A DNA stretch of 64,000 bases, from positions 27,124,298 through 27,188,297 of the forward strand of contig CM034603.1 of NCBI GenBank assembly GCA_020091685.1. Direction: 5' to 3'. The first letter of the stretch is position 1. Each line of letters starts with the position of its first letter. The stretch comes from Lutjanus erythropterus. Taxonomy: Eukaryota > Chordata > Actinopteri > Lutjaniformes > Lutjanidae. Both the position numbers and the translations under genes were made by a program. The notes below the pieces were generated by a model. That model searched no databases, was not told the origin of the DNA, and saw nothing but the letters and a program-made list of their open reading frames with translations. Shown piece by piece: positions 49,291 through 61,490 of this stretch.

Positions 49291-50765
49291 CACAGTGCAT
49301 TATGCATTGTAAGGGACAACAGACTCACCTAAAATACTTAAAAAGATTTACATTATATGGAAATAGAAAATAGAAATTATAGGCCTACTTTTTGAAATTT
49401 ACTACAGGAAAATTTGGGGGCATGGCAACTAAAATGTAGGGCACCGAGGCCGAAACCAGTGGTGCAATATTATTAAACGATAATTACATGAAGACAGAAC
49501 AGAGTTAGTACAATTAGCTGAGAATTAGCCTGATCAGCCACCATAAGTTATTGATACAAACATACATTATTAGACTGTAAATCATTAATCAAGCCAATAA
49601 CTAACCACGGGCAATGTCAGACAGTCTTATCAACAGTCTTAACAATTCCTCAAGTGTCCGCAAAAACACATAATTCTACAAACACAAGATAATGGGTGTC
49701 TTATTTTAAGAGCTTTCTTGTTAATTTGGCATTAATATGATCCATGAAGACCAACTTTTTCAGTACATTAGAAATGCATGATGTGGCAAACGTTGTTGCA
49801 GGCATTCAATATGGTGCAAAAATATATGGAATTCATTTAAAAAGACGGATGTTGCAGTGAAACTTCAAATCTACAATATGAAAGCATAATATTATTCTAC
49901 CCCCATCCTCCATGTCATTTGGCTGTTTCTCCTACCACTCTTCTTTTTTCTTTTGGAAAGATGATATGAAGCGTGAAGCAGAAATAGTAATCATACAGTA
50001 AAGGCATTTCCTCTAAATTATTTAGTAATGGTGTCTTTTTATAGACACAAGGTTTACCTATGGACCTTACTAAAAGCTTGGTACTTAGCAGCAGTTTTCA
50101 GAGTGTATCTCTACAGTGGATCATATTGCCGTAGTGCATGATATTTCTCTCTATCATTCACTATATGGCGATGCCCGTTATGAAAAGGGAGGGCACGTCA
50201 TGAAGTCTGCCATCCTGGAAATGGCGGCAGCATTGTTTGTTTGTCTACTTTGTTCCGTACACCAATAAAAATACACTCAAAATGAAACCTTGGTGTAACG
50301 ATGACCTTAAACGCAATGACACTCTTTCCCATAACATTGTCCTGTCCAATAGTCCAGAACTCCCCAAGAGGCTTTACAGCAAGTCTAGGAGGAACCAAAT
50401 GAGAGAGAAATCGATTACTTCCCTCTCTCCACTGTCTCTGCCCTGGCTGAATTACTGAAACAAGATGCTGCACTTAGAGGAGTCTTTGGAGAGGCAGGGG
50501 GAGAGAGAAAGAGAGGTGGGTGAGAGAGAAACACTTTTAGGGACATGGGTGCCATTTAGACTAGGACCATCTTCTCTCAGAAAGCCACTAAAAGCAGTGA
50601 ATGATCCTCTTCCTGTCCCTGGCTGGGAGGCGGTTAGCCTCCTGTGGTTAGGTGAATACAGAACATACACTCAGGTTTGAGGTCAAAGCAAGATCATTAA
50701 AAACAATATTAATTTCTGAAGTCCAAGCATGAAAATTGTGCACATAGGACTATATCAAATCACTC
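49291..50765. other. Non-coding, nothing firm
   Basis: AT-rich DNA to about 50100, then mixed. No gene or repeated element recognised. The 91-codon minus frame at 50198-50473 has no recognisable domain. Confidence 0.5.
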
Positions 50766-52183
50766 TTAAAGGACAGGCCACCCCAAAATCAAAAATACAT
50801 ATTTTCCTCTTACCTGTAGGGGTTTGTATTCATCTAGATAAGCCATGTTTCCACCCAAAGTACCACTAACTCTTGGCCCCAGGAACTATTACTCAAGGCA
50901 CTTAAAGGTTCCTTCAGCCTGTTGTTGTCTGCATTTCCACCACAGTCTAAAGATCTGCAAATATTAGGCAAATTAGTCCGCAGATGTATGAAAGAGACAG
51001 CTGTTTGATGACAGTGACACATACACCTTATTTTTGTGGGTCACTGTTTCTAATTCCCACTAGATTTCATCCTCAGTCTAACTGCTCAGTAAGGGCTGTC
51101 ATGCTTTCTTCTGTAATCCCATGTTTATGTGCATGATGAATGAAAAATAAAGTGGTTTACAGCTATAGACTTTTTAAAATGATGGCTAAAATAAAATGGT
51201 GCAAGTATTTGACCAATTAGAAATGTTCACTTCAGGCCCCACACCCACAGTTCCTGTACTTTTGGAAAGTATCACCCCGCAAGCAGGGCCTTTTTAGGGG
51301 TCCAAATAAGGTCCACTGAACTTAACTCAGACCATGGTCCTTGCAGTGGAAATGCACCTATTGTTTTTTGGAGATTTTGGCACTGTGGTGCTCAAAGCAT
51401 CTAAAAAGTACATTTGAAAGCAGTGAGCAGTTTCATGGAAGAACTACTTAATTTCTTTGGAACTACACCTAACAACCGTATCACTGCACTGAAGGAAGCG
51501 TGGATTAGAGGCTCATGCTTGTGACATCACAGGATGTTAACACTGATGCCATTTTCCTTGGCTGAGCTGTAACATTACCACCACTGAGGTAGCTAGCACG
51601 ATGATGTGGTCTTAGTGACTTAGTGATTTTTCATTTTAACATTGAATGCGCTAAATTAAATGTTTCTTTAGACCAAACAAGGGTTGGTGATTGTTGGAAC
51701 AGTGGAAAGATAAGCCAAGATGTTTTTGGTGAGTTTTATGTGTTTCTGACAAGTTTGAGTAAAGGCTATGCTAGCTAGCTAGCTAATGTTGCTAACAGTT
51801 ACAGTTATCTAAGACACTAAGGGAATTATAAAAATGCTAACAAAAAACACTATATACAAAACAAATGGTAAATACTGTTAACAAATTGTACCAAGCTGAC
51901 TATGAAAAGTGAAACTTGAGGTGAAAAATCACTAAGTCTGTAGGCATAGATAATGTTACCAGAGTGTTGACAGGAAGTGGAGTGGACAGCTCGTAAAAAG
52001 GAAATATATCACATTACCTTGTGCAAGCACAGAATTGTATTTAAATTATTGAAGGCAGGCATCTCCATGGCTGATACATCCAAAACTCTGCAACTCACAC
52101 CAAAACAATCTAGATGGATGAACAGCACTACAATTTAGAAGAAAAATACATATTTTTGATTTTGGAGCGAACTATCCCTTTAA
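50766..52183. repeat. Inverted-end element, family H, with nested insertion
   Basis: Left end CCCCAAAATCAAAAATACAT, right end ATGTATTTTTGATTTTGG-type inverse (TACATATTTTTGATTTTGGA, then GAACTATCCCTTTAA). TCATCTAGAT on the left pairs with ATCTAGATGGATGA on the right. About 1.4 kb, of which about 517 bp is a later insertion. The terminal CTATCCCTTTAA resembles family A ends. Confidence 0.82.
50844..51360. repeat. Element nested inside family H
   Basis: Left CATGTTTCCACCCAAAGTAC, right CCTTGCAGTGGAAATGCACC: both ends carry TTTCCAC in inverted form. The interior has paired word sets (GGCCCCAGGAACTATT / CCACAGTTCCTGTACT). It interrupts the family H left arm after TCATCTAGATA. Confidence 0.65.
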
Positions 52184-54411
52184 CGAGCTAATCACAGCTA
52201 TGGCGCATCCGAACGCGTGAGACCAGGCCACATGGACCCAGTCTCATGTTGTTTTCAGGTTTCCTAATGTCAAATGGGTGTTGTTTAACATCCACACCAG
52301 GTTTTATTGTCTGAACTATGAAGATGAAAATGAATCCCGCTCGTTTGGTAGACAGAACGTGGTGCTTAAGGGACCCAATCCCTGTAAGTGCCATTAAGTG
52401 GAAATTGCCGTTCACATATTCCAGTGGTTTGATTAATTACACTCTCTCATGTGCTTTCATAAAGGCCCAATGAAATATGGGGAGCAAATTGCATTGTGTT
52501 CCTGTATCCTGTTATGTAAAAGCAGTTTAATTATTGACACATGTTTTGCCACCTGGCAGGGGAAAGGATGGTTGGACATGAATAGAAATCATACAATAGA
52601 TATTATGGACGGGTAGAGCTAGCACTTGAGATGCCATGTGTTTCCCTATCTGTGTGACTCAATTTTATGTCGCCGTCGTCCTCACCTCGCCTCAGGTTCC
52701 TCCTGCTGAATCAGAGCAAGGAGCAGACGCGATCAGCTGGATATGTCACCGTTGTAAAGGGAAGCATTTTGTGAAAGTGACTGCACCTTTAAAACCTATT
52801 TAACTTTGTGCGGCAGGACTGCTTTTTGAAAGGTCTCTTCTAATAAATATGTAGTTAAGGAGATATTTTGTGAAGGCTACACCGTCTCTCCGGGGGATTA
52901 AAAGATCACTGCTGGCTTTGTGTGATATCTTAAGATAGCTCTTTTTGATCAGAGTACAGGCTTAGACTCTGCTTAGTTACTGACACACTGTTACTTTGAA
53001 CTCAAGGAAGGCAGTGTAAGAAGACAACAAGCAAATTTGCAGCTTTAACATAAATGTCTTTATTCCCCTTTTCTTCCTTTTTCTTTGTTCCTGGGCTGTC
53101 TTTTCCGAGAGCAGTGCCCTCTACTGCCACGGAGACTAAATAACACCAGTGTCAGGGCAGTGCTTCCCCTTCTGTTGTAGCCAGTAGTACTTAGGCTTCA
53201 CTCTATTCTGTATTCTACAGTGTATGTGGAGGTATTAGCTCATAAAACCCTCCTACTGTCATATGAACCCGCTGCCGTCCCCGAGCTCTATATGAACAGC
53301 AGGGCCCTGATACTTAGTCCCAAGCTGTTCCTGTTTGCCCAAAACGATCAGGCCTGGCCTCGTGCTCTCTACCTGATCTAGTTGACTGGGCTGTGTAAGT
53401 TAGGTAGGCAGTCCCTGTCTCCATCCCCCTCCTCCCTCCCAATATGCACTTGGACCCAGGCTCAGGCTGCACCTTTTGTGTTCCACAGGGATAGGGGGGC
53501 CAGATGGAGGAATTTGATTAACCAGCAGTGGAGGACCAAATGTTCAATTGGATACAGAACCAGTTGGAAGGCGGGAGGGAGCGAGGGATGAGGCAGGGGT
53601 AGAGGGAGAAATCTAAAATGGCTGGTCATGTGCGCCGGCCAACACTTTCCAAAGGGGAGCCCAAACAGACACTGAGGTGTAGTAATGCAGAAGCCCTTTT
53701 CCAAGTACCAGCTGGGCCTTTTAGGAGCCTCTATCCCCACAGCAGACACTCGGCAGCCTCCGAGCAGCTTGACTTTACCATATGTGGAACTTTTTTATGC
53801 TCCACCTGGTTTCCCCAGGGGACCCGTGCCGCTGGGACGCCGGAGGCAGGTGAATTGCTCTTAATGCAAGGCACTGAATCACTGGGCCAACAACATGAGG
53901 GAAGTGCCTAGGGAGAGGAAATGGATCTGCAGAAAGACTGGCGCGGACTGGCGCGACCTTGGAGCTAGTGCCCGCTGTGGAGCAGAGAACGAGGCCGCGT
54001 GACGTGTCATTGTGCCTCCGCTCGCCACACACCTCCACTTTAATAATATCCACGCTTTCATTTCTTATATAACATTATGATTTGTTTCACTAAGTGCTTT
54101 TTTAAAATGGAACTTAATCCATTTGTAAACTGAAAGCTTTTCTCAGCATCCATTTAGAGCCCCTGAGTTTCTCCCTGCCTCTCCCATTTCCCTTTTAGCT
54201 GTTTCATATCATAATCTATTGCCATTGATTTTGTAGTATTGGTTTAGTAAATTCAGTATGACTGTATTCTTTTTTCACAACTAATATTTGCAAGCTTCCA
54301 TGCAAATAATTGTTTACTCAGTAACATCAGCTGTGGTACTTTTGGCTGGTGATAGACAGCATTAGGAGGGTTACTTTTAAAACATATTCCACTACTGACT
54401 GAGCTAAAACA
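52184..54411. other. Non-coding; long low-repeat blocks
   Basis: No gene recognised. 52184-52620 is unique-looking with TAATTA and AT-box words (TTTGATTAATTACACTC, GCAGTTTAATTATTGACA) and is the best-looking candidate conserved element by eye. 53600-54060 is GC-richer. Confidence 0.5.
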
Positions 54412-54480
54412 TGGGTTCCCAAACTTTTTCATGTCAGGGACCCCCACAATAGAGGCACGTTAGACCAAAAACCGATTTGA
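54412..54480. repeat. Teleost repeat terminus fragment
   Basis: GGGTTCCCAAACTTTTTCAT then GTCAGGGACCCCCACAATAG matches, from memory, a widespread fish repeat end. The other end was not found. Confidence 0.5.
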
Positions 54481-54721
54481 GAGGTTTTTCTTTTATTTTT
54501 ACTTTTTGTTGTGATTTTTTAAAATTATTATTTTACTTTTGGAATATCTCAAAATTGTCTTGCACAGATTCTGCCAAACAGTAAAGCAACACCACAAAGA
54601 ACATAACGAGAATCATTTGTTGAATAAATGGATCATATTTGTGAGAAATTAGTGATACAGTACATATCAGTAATTCAGGTAAGCAAATTAGCCAGCTAGT
54701 AAGCCAAACTAACAAGCAAGT

Positions 54722-54815
54722 GGGGTCAAATTTTATTTATGTAGCCCAAAATCCCAAATCACAATTTGCTTGAGGGGCAATCTGTGCAGCATACGACACC
54801 CTCTTTTCTTAATGT
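54722..54815. repeat. Teleost repeat fragment
   Basis: TTTATTTATGTAGCCCAAAA, TCCCAAATCACAATTTGC and GTGCAGCATACGACACCCTC match, from memory, a common percomorph short repeat. Confidence 0.6.
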
Positions 54816-55499
54816 TAGAACATCATTAGCATGACAAAGCACACTAGCATGACAAAAACAAGTTAACGTTTCCTCAAGGTGCTTCCTCAAATCAGACATG
54901 GAATAATTTGATACAGAAAGCAGCTTTGGTGATGCAAAGCAGAGTTGCACTGCACCGTAATATTGCAACTTTATTGACCGTGTGTGTAGGTCTGTTTTTT
55001 TCACCCAATAACAACGAACAATTCTCTTCAAAAAAGTCTCAAATACAACTGATGTAGGCAAGACCAACCAGGGGGTACGTGAAACAGCAGAATCCTAGTT
55101 GACAAATGTGCAATCATTTGATATTGTCTGAGCTGGAGATGAAGTTTAATTACAGTAAGAACGTGGCTGCTTTTTTGAAGGGATAGTGGGAGTCTCTCTG
55201 TCTCTAAATTCTGTTAAAAAGACAGATAAACAATTAGCCTATGATGATGCACACTCTCAACTAGTGGTTGAGAATATGGTGGTGGTTGAGAACGTCGAAT
55301 ATGCCTTCCTGACAGTATCCTTACGGTGCAGCTCCTCTCGTGTGGTGTGTGGCAGGTGCACTGCGCACGCACAAATTGTTCCCCTTTTTTACTTGTTTAT
55401 GGGAAATGCGTGCCTCGTATGAATTTTAGAGCGAATAAAACAAAAACAAATGAAGTCAGCCTTTCAAATAGCCCGTTTTCAAGACAAACTTTCAGAATT
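54816..55499. other. Non-coding, nothing recognised
   Basis: About 680 bp of mixed DNA between repeat fragments. Confidence 0.5.
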
Positions 55500-55606
55500 A
55501 TTTAAACCATGACTGTAACAGAATACAGTTACTTTTTCTGTATTTCTGTATTTTAAATACATAACGCTGTTAGTTGTATTCTGTTACTCCCCAAACACTG
55601 GTTATA
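55500..55606. repeat. Teleost DNA-transposon terminus fragment
   Basis: CTGTAACAGAATACAGTTAC and the end TTGTATTCTGTTACTCCCCA then AACACTGG match a familiar fish repeat terminus; TAACAGAATAC and GTATTCTGTTA are inverted copies within the fragment. Confidence 0.55.
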
Positions 55607-58600
55607 GATTTTTGCCTTGCATAGTTTGAGTGTCCAGACCTTCAGGACAGGTAGGTCAGATGAGGGAGATTTTGCCTGGACAGTGGGGGTGTGGTCACTC
55701 TCCTGCCTGCACCTGTCTCACTGAGTCTGTGGCACAAAGCCAGAGGTCAGGGGTCACCGCAGGGGGCTGTCAAGGTCAAAGGTTTATCACTCTCCGAGGG
55801 GTCCTGGAGCCATCACTCAGACCATACAGTACACACGATCTGCCCAGTCGAGTTTTTTTTCTTCCCCCACTTTTTCTAATCCTTCCAAATGGCTCGGGCA
55901 AAACTCCTGACAGCAGCAAGAGAAACAAACTGTGGGGTGTGGAGCTCTAAGCCATCAGCTGGAGATTTCACTTTGAAAAGATTCCCTTTTACTCACTGCC
56001 CTTTCCACCAATCAGAGGGCCCGCCAGAGTCCAGGCACCCAGAGCAGCTGCCCTCTGACCCTGCCAGCGGTTGTTGGTTTATTTTGTTTGGGCATTTTAG
56101 AGAGGATGGGGCTGCTTTTGACAGGTCAGGCAGCAGGACTTGGATGAGGTCTTTAGCAGAGACAGCCAGAGAGGGAGAATTTCACAGCTCGAGAAAAGAC
56201 TCAAGCTACCCCTGGCTGGTGTTGCAGCTCCAGTAATACGCTCGTATTGCTGGAGAGGTTGTCATATTCATTGAGACATGTGGAAAATGGCCCATTTTGG
56301 GGGGAAAAGAGGGGCCATTCATGCAAAGTCAATTCCATCAAGCAGACAGAAATTCCTCGATACCCCTGTTTATGCAGCTGTGCCCTCTGATCAAATTACA
56401 CCAACCCTCCCACGCCTCCTGCTACCACCCCAACCTCCTCTGATACCATTTTTCCATACACATGTGCTGGCTTGGCTTGACTTGGTTTGACTCGGCATGC
56501 CAGCCCAGCATGACAGAGATTTGCATTTCCATTATAACAGGGCTACTTGGTTGAAGTTGTGTCTTGATGGTGTGAATAAATACTTAATTTCCTATAAATT
56601 CTTCAAAATAAGAGCCCACTGTTATTTTGTTATTTAAACGCTTTTATTATTAAGGAGCAAAATCAGGAAATGTTAACTTAATATGACAGCTACATGGCTG
56701 AAAGTTATGAAAGGAGGACAGAAACTAACCTTCGAACCACAGAGATTCAGTTAGAAACGACAAAAGAGCTGAATACACAGAAACTTTTAAAAATGTCTTT
56801 GGAGTTCAACACCGCTTGTTTGACGGGACGGAAGGGGGATTGTCACGGCTTGGCTGCAGTCAGCGAGACGTCACCATAGCCCACTTGGAGGCTGGTTGGG
56901 AATGCAACCGGGTGCCATTCGGCACAGCTCAGTGCGTTAAAAGTGGTAATGGAAATGTAAATCAGTGCAGCATTGGTTTGACTCGGCACAGCCAAAAGTG
57001 TCTATGGAAAAACCCTGCGAATGTGCCAGGAGCCTCAGATGGGTCTCCCATTCACTGGGGACATTGGGAGAGGTAAAGAGACATGAGGGGGCATGTAACC
57101 CGGAGTTGCACCTATCCGCAGTAGTAATTGGGGCAAAGCCACGGTGCTTCCATGGGTCAGAGGAGGGGCCTGTCATGTGAGGGGCACGCAGGGGCAAGCA
57201 AAGGAGGCACGTCCCTAGAGAAGTACTAACCGTCATGCTGTAGCACCAACTCTGACAGACCGCGGGGAATGGACCCGCCGCATTGAGCCTGTCAGCTGTT
57301 CCAGCAGCGCAGAGCGATCGCGGAGCCCTCCACTGGGACTGTATTACTGAAGGCTTTTCTTCTCTGCCTCTGCCTCTGTTTTTTTTTTTTTTTTTTGGGT
57401 GGGGAGGGCAGGGTTTGCGAGTCGGTGTGCAAGAGGGGGTGTTGAGGGGTATAATTGAGAGCACAGAGGGAGCTTCGTCTCTCCATCTTATGATTTGGAG
57501 GTGAAGACAAGCGCCCTCGGGGGCCCCCTGTCAGAGCTTTTGGGCGCGCTCAGTGCAGACTTCAATAAAAACACACAAAAAGAATTCCCCCACAAGGGCG
57601 CCTGGCTGAATTGCTGACGCCAATGTAAAAGATTCCGTTTTCTGTGAATCATTTAGTACGCGACCCTGAGCTCTCTCTACACAACGTGACAATAACAGGA
57701 AACCCCCCTCTGTCCTCCTCATCGAGAAAAAATGAGAATTGCAACAAACCCAGAGAATGCCTAATAATTTTTTTCACACGTACAATTTCACACATCGATC
57801 ACCCTCTGCCACTCCTCCATTTTTTCCTCTTCCCCTCCCACCTCTCACTCCTCTTTTCTTTTCTTTCTCTCACTGTATTCCTGTCATGACAAATGTCAAA
57901 CACAGTCCGTTAGGAGGGTGTTTTTTCTTTCTGGTAACCAAGAGCTTGCCAAGTCGAATGTGCGCTGGGACAAGACTGCTGCGGAAGCATCACATTGGAG
58001 CATCAGCATCAGATATTTCTGTGAAAGTAACAGAAATGTTTGAAGGTGTTGTCACAAGCTCACAGGTTCCTGCTGTTTGTGTGCACCAGAGGGAAATGGC
58101 GCCTTCTCACCCCTTTTGTCTCCACCCTCCCTATTGTTGTTTTTAAACTTATTTCTCTGTTTAGTTGTTATCACTTTTATTGTAGTTAAGAATCTCAGCA
58201 TGGCTGTTTTTTTGTGGGTTTTGACAGAGGGGGTCGGTGTTGTAGTCAGAGTTAAAATTAGAGGAGTTGCTTTTCTGTGTGACTTGGAGACATGTCATCT
58301 TCTGGAAGCGGTGGGGAGTCTGTCAGTCACAGCCATGGTGTGTTTTAATCATCTCTGTCCCACTTGGAGATGCGCTGACGGTTAGAGTGAGGGTTCCCTC
58401 CCCTGGACAATACCAGTATGCTCGAAACTCATACACTCTGATGTCAGACGTAGCAACCAGTTAAGAAATATGAGACGTTTTCTTCCTCAAGTTAATCCTA
58501 CAAATTCAATGGGGGAATCAAGCGATGTCTGGTGAATTTGAAGACATATCACAAGTGTGTTTGAAGGTTTTTGTGATCTTTCGAACGATGTGACAGCTGG

Positions 58601-59481
58601 AAGGAGATTGGCAACAAAATAGCAGGAGTTTGTCACTATAATAAGAGAATGAAGCTGATAGAATAATCAAAACCCAAGACATCTTAGAAGCTTAATGAGC
58701 GAGGGCTCCCCCCAAGCGAGCAATAATAATAGTGTTTTGTAATTCTATAGCCCCTTTAATAATACTCCAAGGAATTTTAAATAGACATTTCTTTGTAAAG
58801 CAAAGTAGGTTAGACTGCAAATTATATTTTCCATAATGTAGCGGAGATGACGGGAAGGGTCTCTTTACAGTAAGGCTTTAAGAAACATATGTACACTCTA
58901 AACTGTGCAGCAGAGTTGGACTGCAGATTCCCTTAACCCTGTGCAAGACTGGCCACTACACTACACCCATCCAGCTCGGTCTCCTTTAACCCCCAGCCCC
59001 CGTCTGTGTCTGTGCATGCTCCCTGCAGACCTCTCCAGAGATACGGCCTCTCATTTCTGAGAGCATCCTCTGACAGTCTTAATGGACAAGTAGTCTCTCT
59101 ACAAGGCCAGGAGAGCTCTCGCTGAAAAGACCACTCTGGGCCATGTCTGGGATAAGTACTGTTTTCTCCTCGCTCGTCGTCTCAGGCCCGGCTAAGATTG
59201 TGTTTATAGGCAGGAATTAAACTGAGCCGTATAAGACGACGGCGAACACGAAAGGAAGGAGAGGAGAAGAGATACTTTTGAGGCTGCGCTCGCCTTAAGA
59301 TAAATAACAGATGCCAACAAATGTGTGAAAGCGTGTAATTATAGAAAAAAAGACAGGTGACGATATTCTCACATCTGTGCTATGGTTTGGCTACCTGATC
59401 CCAAGTCAACCAGTCAGTAATTAACTCTATAGATTGTCAGACTTTAAAAATCTAGAAATAAGGTATCATTACTGCCACATT
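55607..59481. other. Non-coding; GC-richer unique DNA, T18 plus G-quadruplex motif
   Basis: No gene recognised. T18 at 57379-57396 is followed directly by a G-rich motif. 58733-58800 may be a short-repeat trace. Several open frames of 80-175 codons on both strands have no recognisable domains. Confidence 0.5.
57397..57413 (+). other. Compact G-quadruplex motif after T18
   Basis: G runs of 3, 4, 3 and 3 bases with loops of 1, 1 and 2 bases, immediately after 18 T. Very short loops predict a stable parallel quadruplex on the znf521 sense strand. Confidence 0.7.
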
Positions 59482-59734
59482 TCAAAGGGGAAATAAGTCA
59501 TACATTTAACTGTGTTAATTCATAAAATGACCATGACATGTCATCAGAAACTAAGGAAACGTTTATTAGAGGTCTGTTTATGAGTGGTAATAAATCATTA
59601 ACAATCTTTTAAAAGGAGCAGATGTTTATAACTGTTAAGCAATATGTTAATGGAGTCTGGTAGACTCCAACTCGCTATTTGGACTGTTGTAGTCATCTTT
59701 GAATGCTAGGTTCTTCTCATGTTGCTCCTTTAAA
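59482..59734. repeat. Non-autonomous DNA transposon, family B, copy 4, internally deleted
   Basis: Left TTCAAAGGGGAAATAAGTCA, then CATAAAATGACCATGACATG as in copies 2 and 3. Right TGTTGCTCCTTTAAA. Only about 253 bp. Confidence 0.82.
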
Positions 59735-59906
59735 TAAACATAAGATTTTAAGCTTCACAAACTTTATTTATTTTCATTATGTAAATCTTGTGTTTAAATG
59801 GACTTTGGGCCTTTCAGTCTTCCTGTGAATATGAGAAGAAGAAATTACAGAGCTGCAAAAGATCCACAAGTCACAGTGAACGTAGAAGGGGACGTTTGTT
59901 TTGGCT
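59735..59906. other. Short unique stretch
   Basis: Nothing recognised. Confidence 0.4.
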
Positions 59907-60195
59907 AGAGCTGCAACTAACAATTATTATTATTAGCAATTACCTGAATAATACTTTAGTCTATAAAATGTCAAAAAGTCTTCAAATTGCTGCTTTTGTC
60001 AAACTAACAGTCTGAACCCCAAAGATTCTTGAGTATCAGAAATAATAAAGAAAAGCAGCAAATCCATATAAATCCATAGGAAGTTTTGATATTTTTGATT
60101 AAAAAATGACTGAAATGATTAATCAATAATCGAAATAGTTGGAAACTAATTTCTTTTCAATCAACTACCTGGTTCATCAAATAGTCGTTGCCTGA
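59907..60195. repeat. Teleost hAT-like MITE, family K, copy 2
   Basis: Left GAGCTGCAACTAACAATTAT, interior TAGTCTATAAAATGTCAAAA, AACCCCAAAGATTCTTGAG, right AATAATCGAAATAGTTGG. This is the classic fish element starting GGGCTGCAACTAACGATTAT, recognised from memory. Confidence 0.8.
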
Positions 60196-60911
60196 GAGAC
60201 TTTTTTTTCAATTTGTCTATGCATATTGGTTCTGTCCCCATCAAATAAACCATAAACGTGTTACATAATTTGTATGTAAAAAGTTGTGAAATGTTACTCT
60301 TAATCACAGCATCCTTTCTAATTGCAGCTGGAGTGAGGAGATTAACATCTTAGCCATTTAATGTTCACCAGAATGACGTACGCGGCTAAATTGAGCTTTA
60401 AACAGAAGTACTTAGAAAAATATTCCTGCAAGCCCCCAAGCAATTAGTCCAGCTGCCTGCCTTTGTCCACCTACCCATTGTGTTCTTTGTAAAAACCATT
60501 CTCTTATACCTCCACTTACTCCATCCTCTGAGACGCCATTGGAAATCCAGGGCTCGGAGTTGAACCCACAGTTGGTTTAAGTGTAATGAAATGTATGTCA
60601 TGTCTCTGGCTCTCTCCCTCTGGCTTCCCCTCACCCCTGGCCCCCTGAAAGCACTGCCTTTGACAGGAAGGCCTCTGTGGCTTCTTCTGCAGTGATCTTT
60701 AGCCCCTTCAGGTCCCATTGACTATTTCAGGACGTCCCTGCGATTTGAGGGTGGACTCAACCGTTCACGCATGCTTCAGAGCATCGACTGAGGAGAAAAA
60801 TAGACAGATAGATGGAGTGGAAGCCTCGTACGACTGGACCAGCCCTCTGGGAAATCCAACCCTGATGCCTGGCCACATAATGTTTTACAGTATGCTTATT
60901 GAAAAACAGGT
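60196..60911. other. Non-coding, nothing recognised
   Basis: Mixed DNA without firm features. Confidence 0.5.
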
Positions 60912-61490
60912 TGCACTTTATTTTGCAGTACATTAATAAAATGTAATAAGTCGCACTTTGTATCAAATTAGAATAAAACTAGAAATAATATATTAATATC
61001 TTTATTAGAGAAAACAAACACAACCGCCACCATACACCCAACAGTACAAAACTAGAAATAGGACGTCCTTTACTTTATTATTATATTTAGAGGCAAATTA
61101 CAACAGAATGATACAGTAAACTAAAATCTCCCACTGTTTAACTCTTATTAGACTTTTTATAGGGTAATTTGGGGCACATTACAACAAAACTGTACTGTAA
61201 ACTTAAGTAGATCAAACATATGCTACTTCCCCATTAAAAACAATATGTGAACCTACCAATTTAAGGTCAAAATTATAGAGAAAGAGGAATATTTTGTCAA
61301 TAGTTTACTGCACAGACTTCACTTGTGATTTCACTTTAGTTTACAGTACAGTTAGCTGTACATATAGTAGCTGTAGCATGTAGCTACATGTGTTTATTGA
61401 CTAGTAAGGAACATAATTCTTCTTCTTTGTTTTATTTAATACAAAGTACAACTTGTTACAGCTTATTTGTGTACTGTAAAATAAAGTGCA
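60912..61490. repeat. Non-autonomous DNA transposon, family F, copy 2
   Basis: Left TTGCACTTTATTTTGCAGTA, right TACTGTAAAATAAAGTGCA, a clear terminal inverted repeat. AAAACTAGAAATA occurs twice inside (about 60973 and 61048), suggesting an internal duplication relative to copy 1 (367 bp against 579 bp). Confidence 0.85.

Noticed and set aside
56937-57464. 175-codon minus-strand frame
   Set aside because: Includes a Lys run from the T18 tract; no domain or family recognised.
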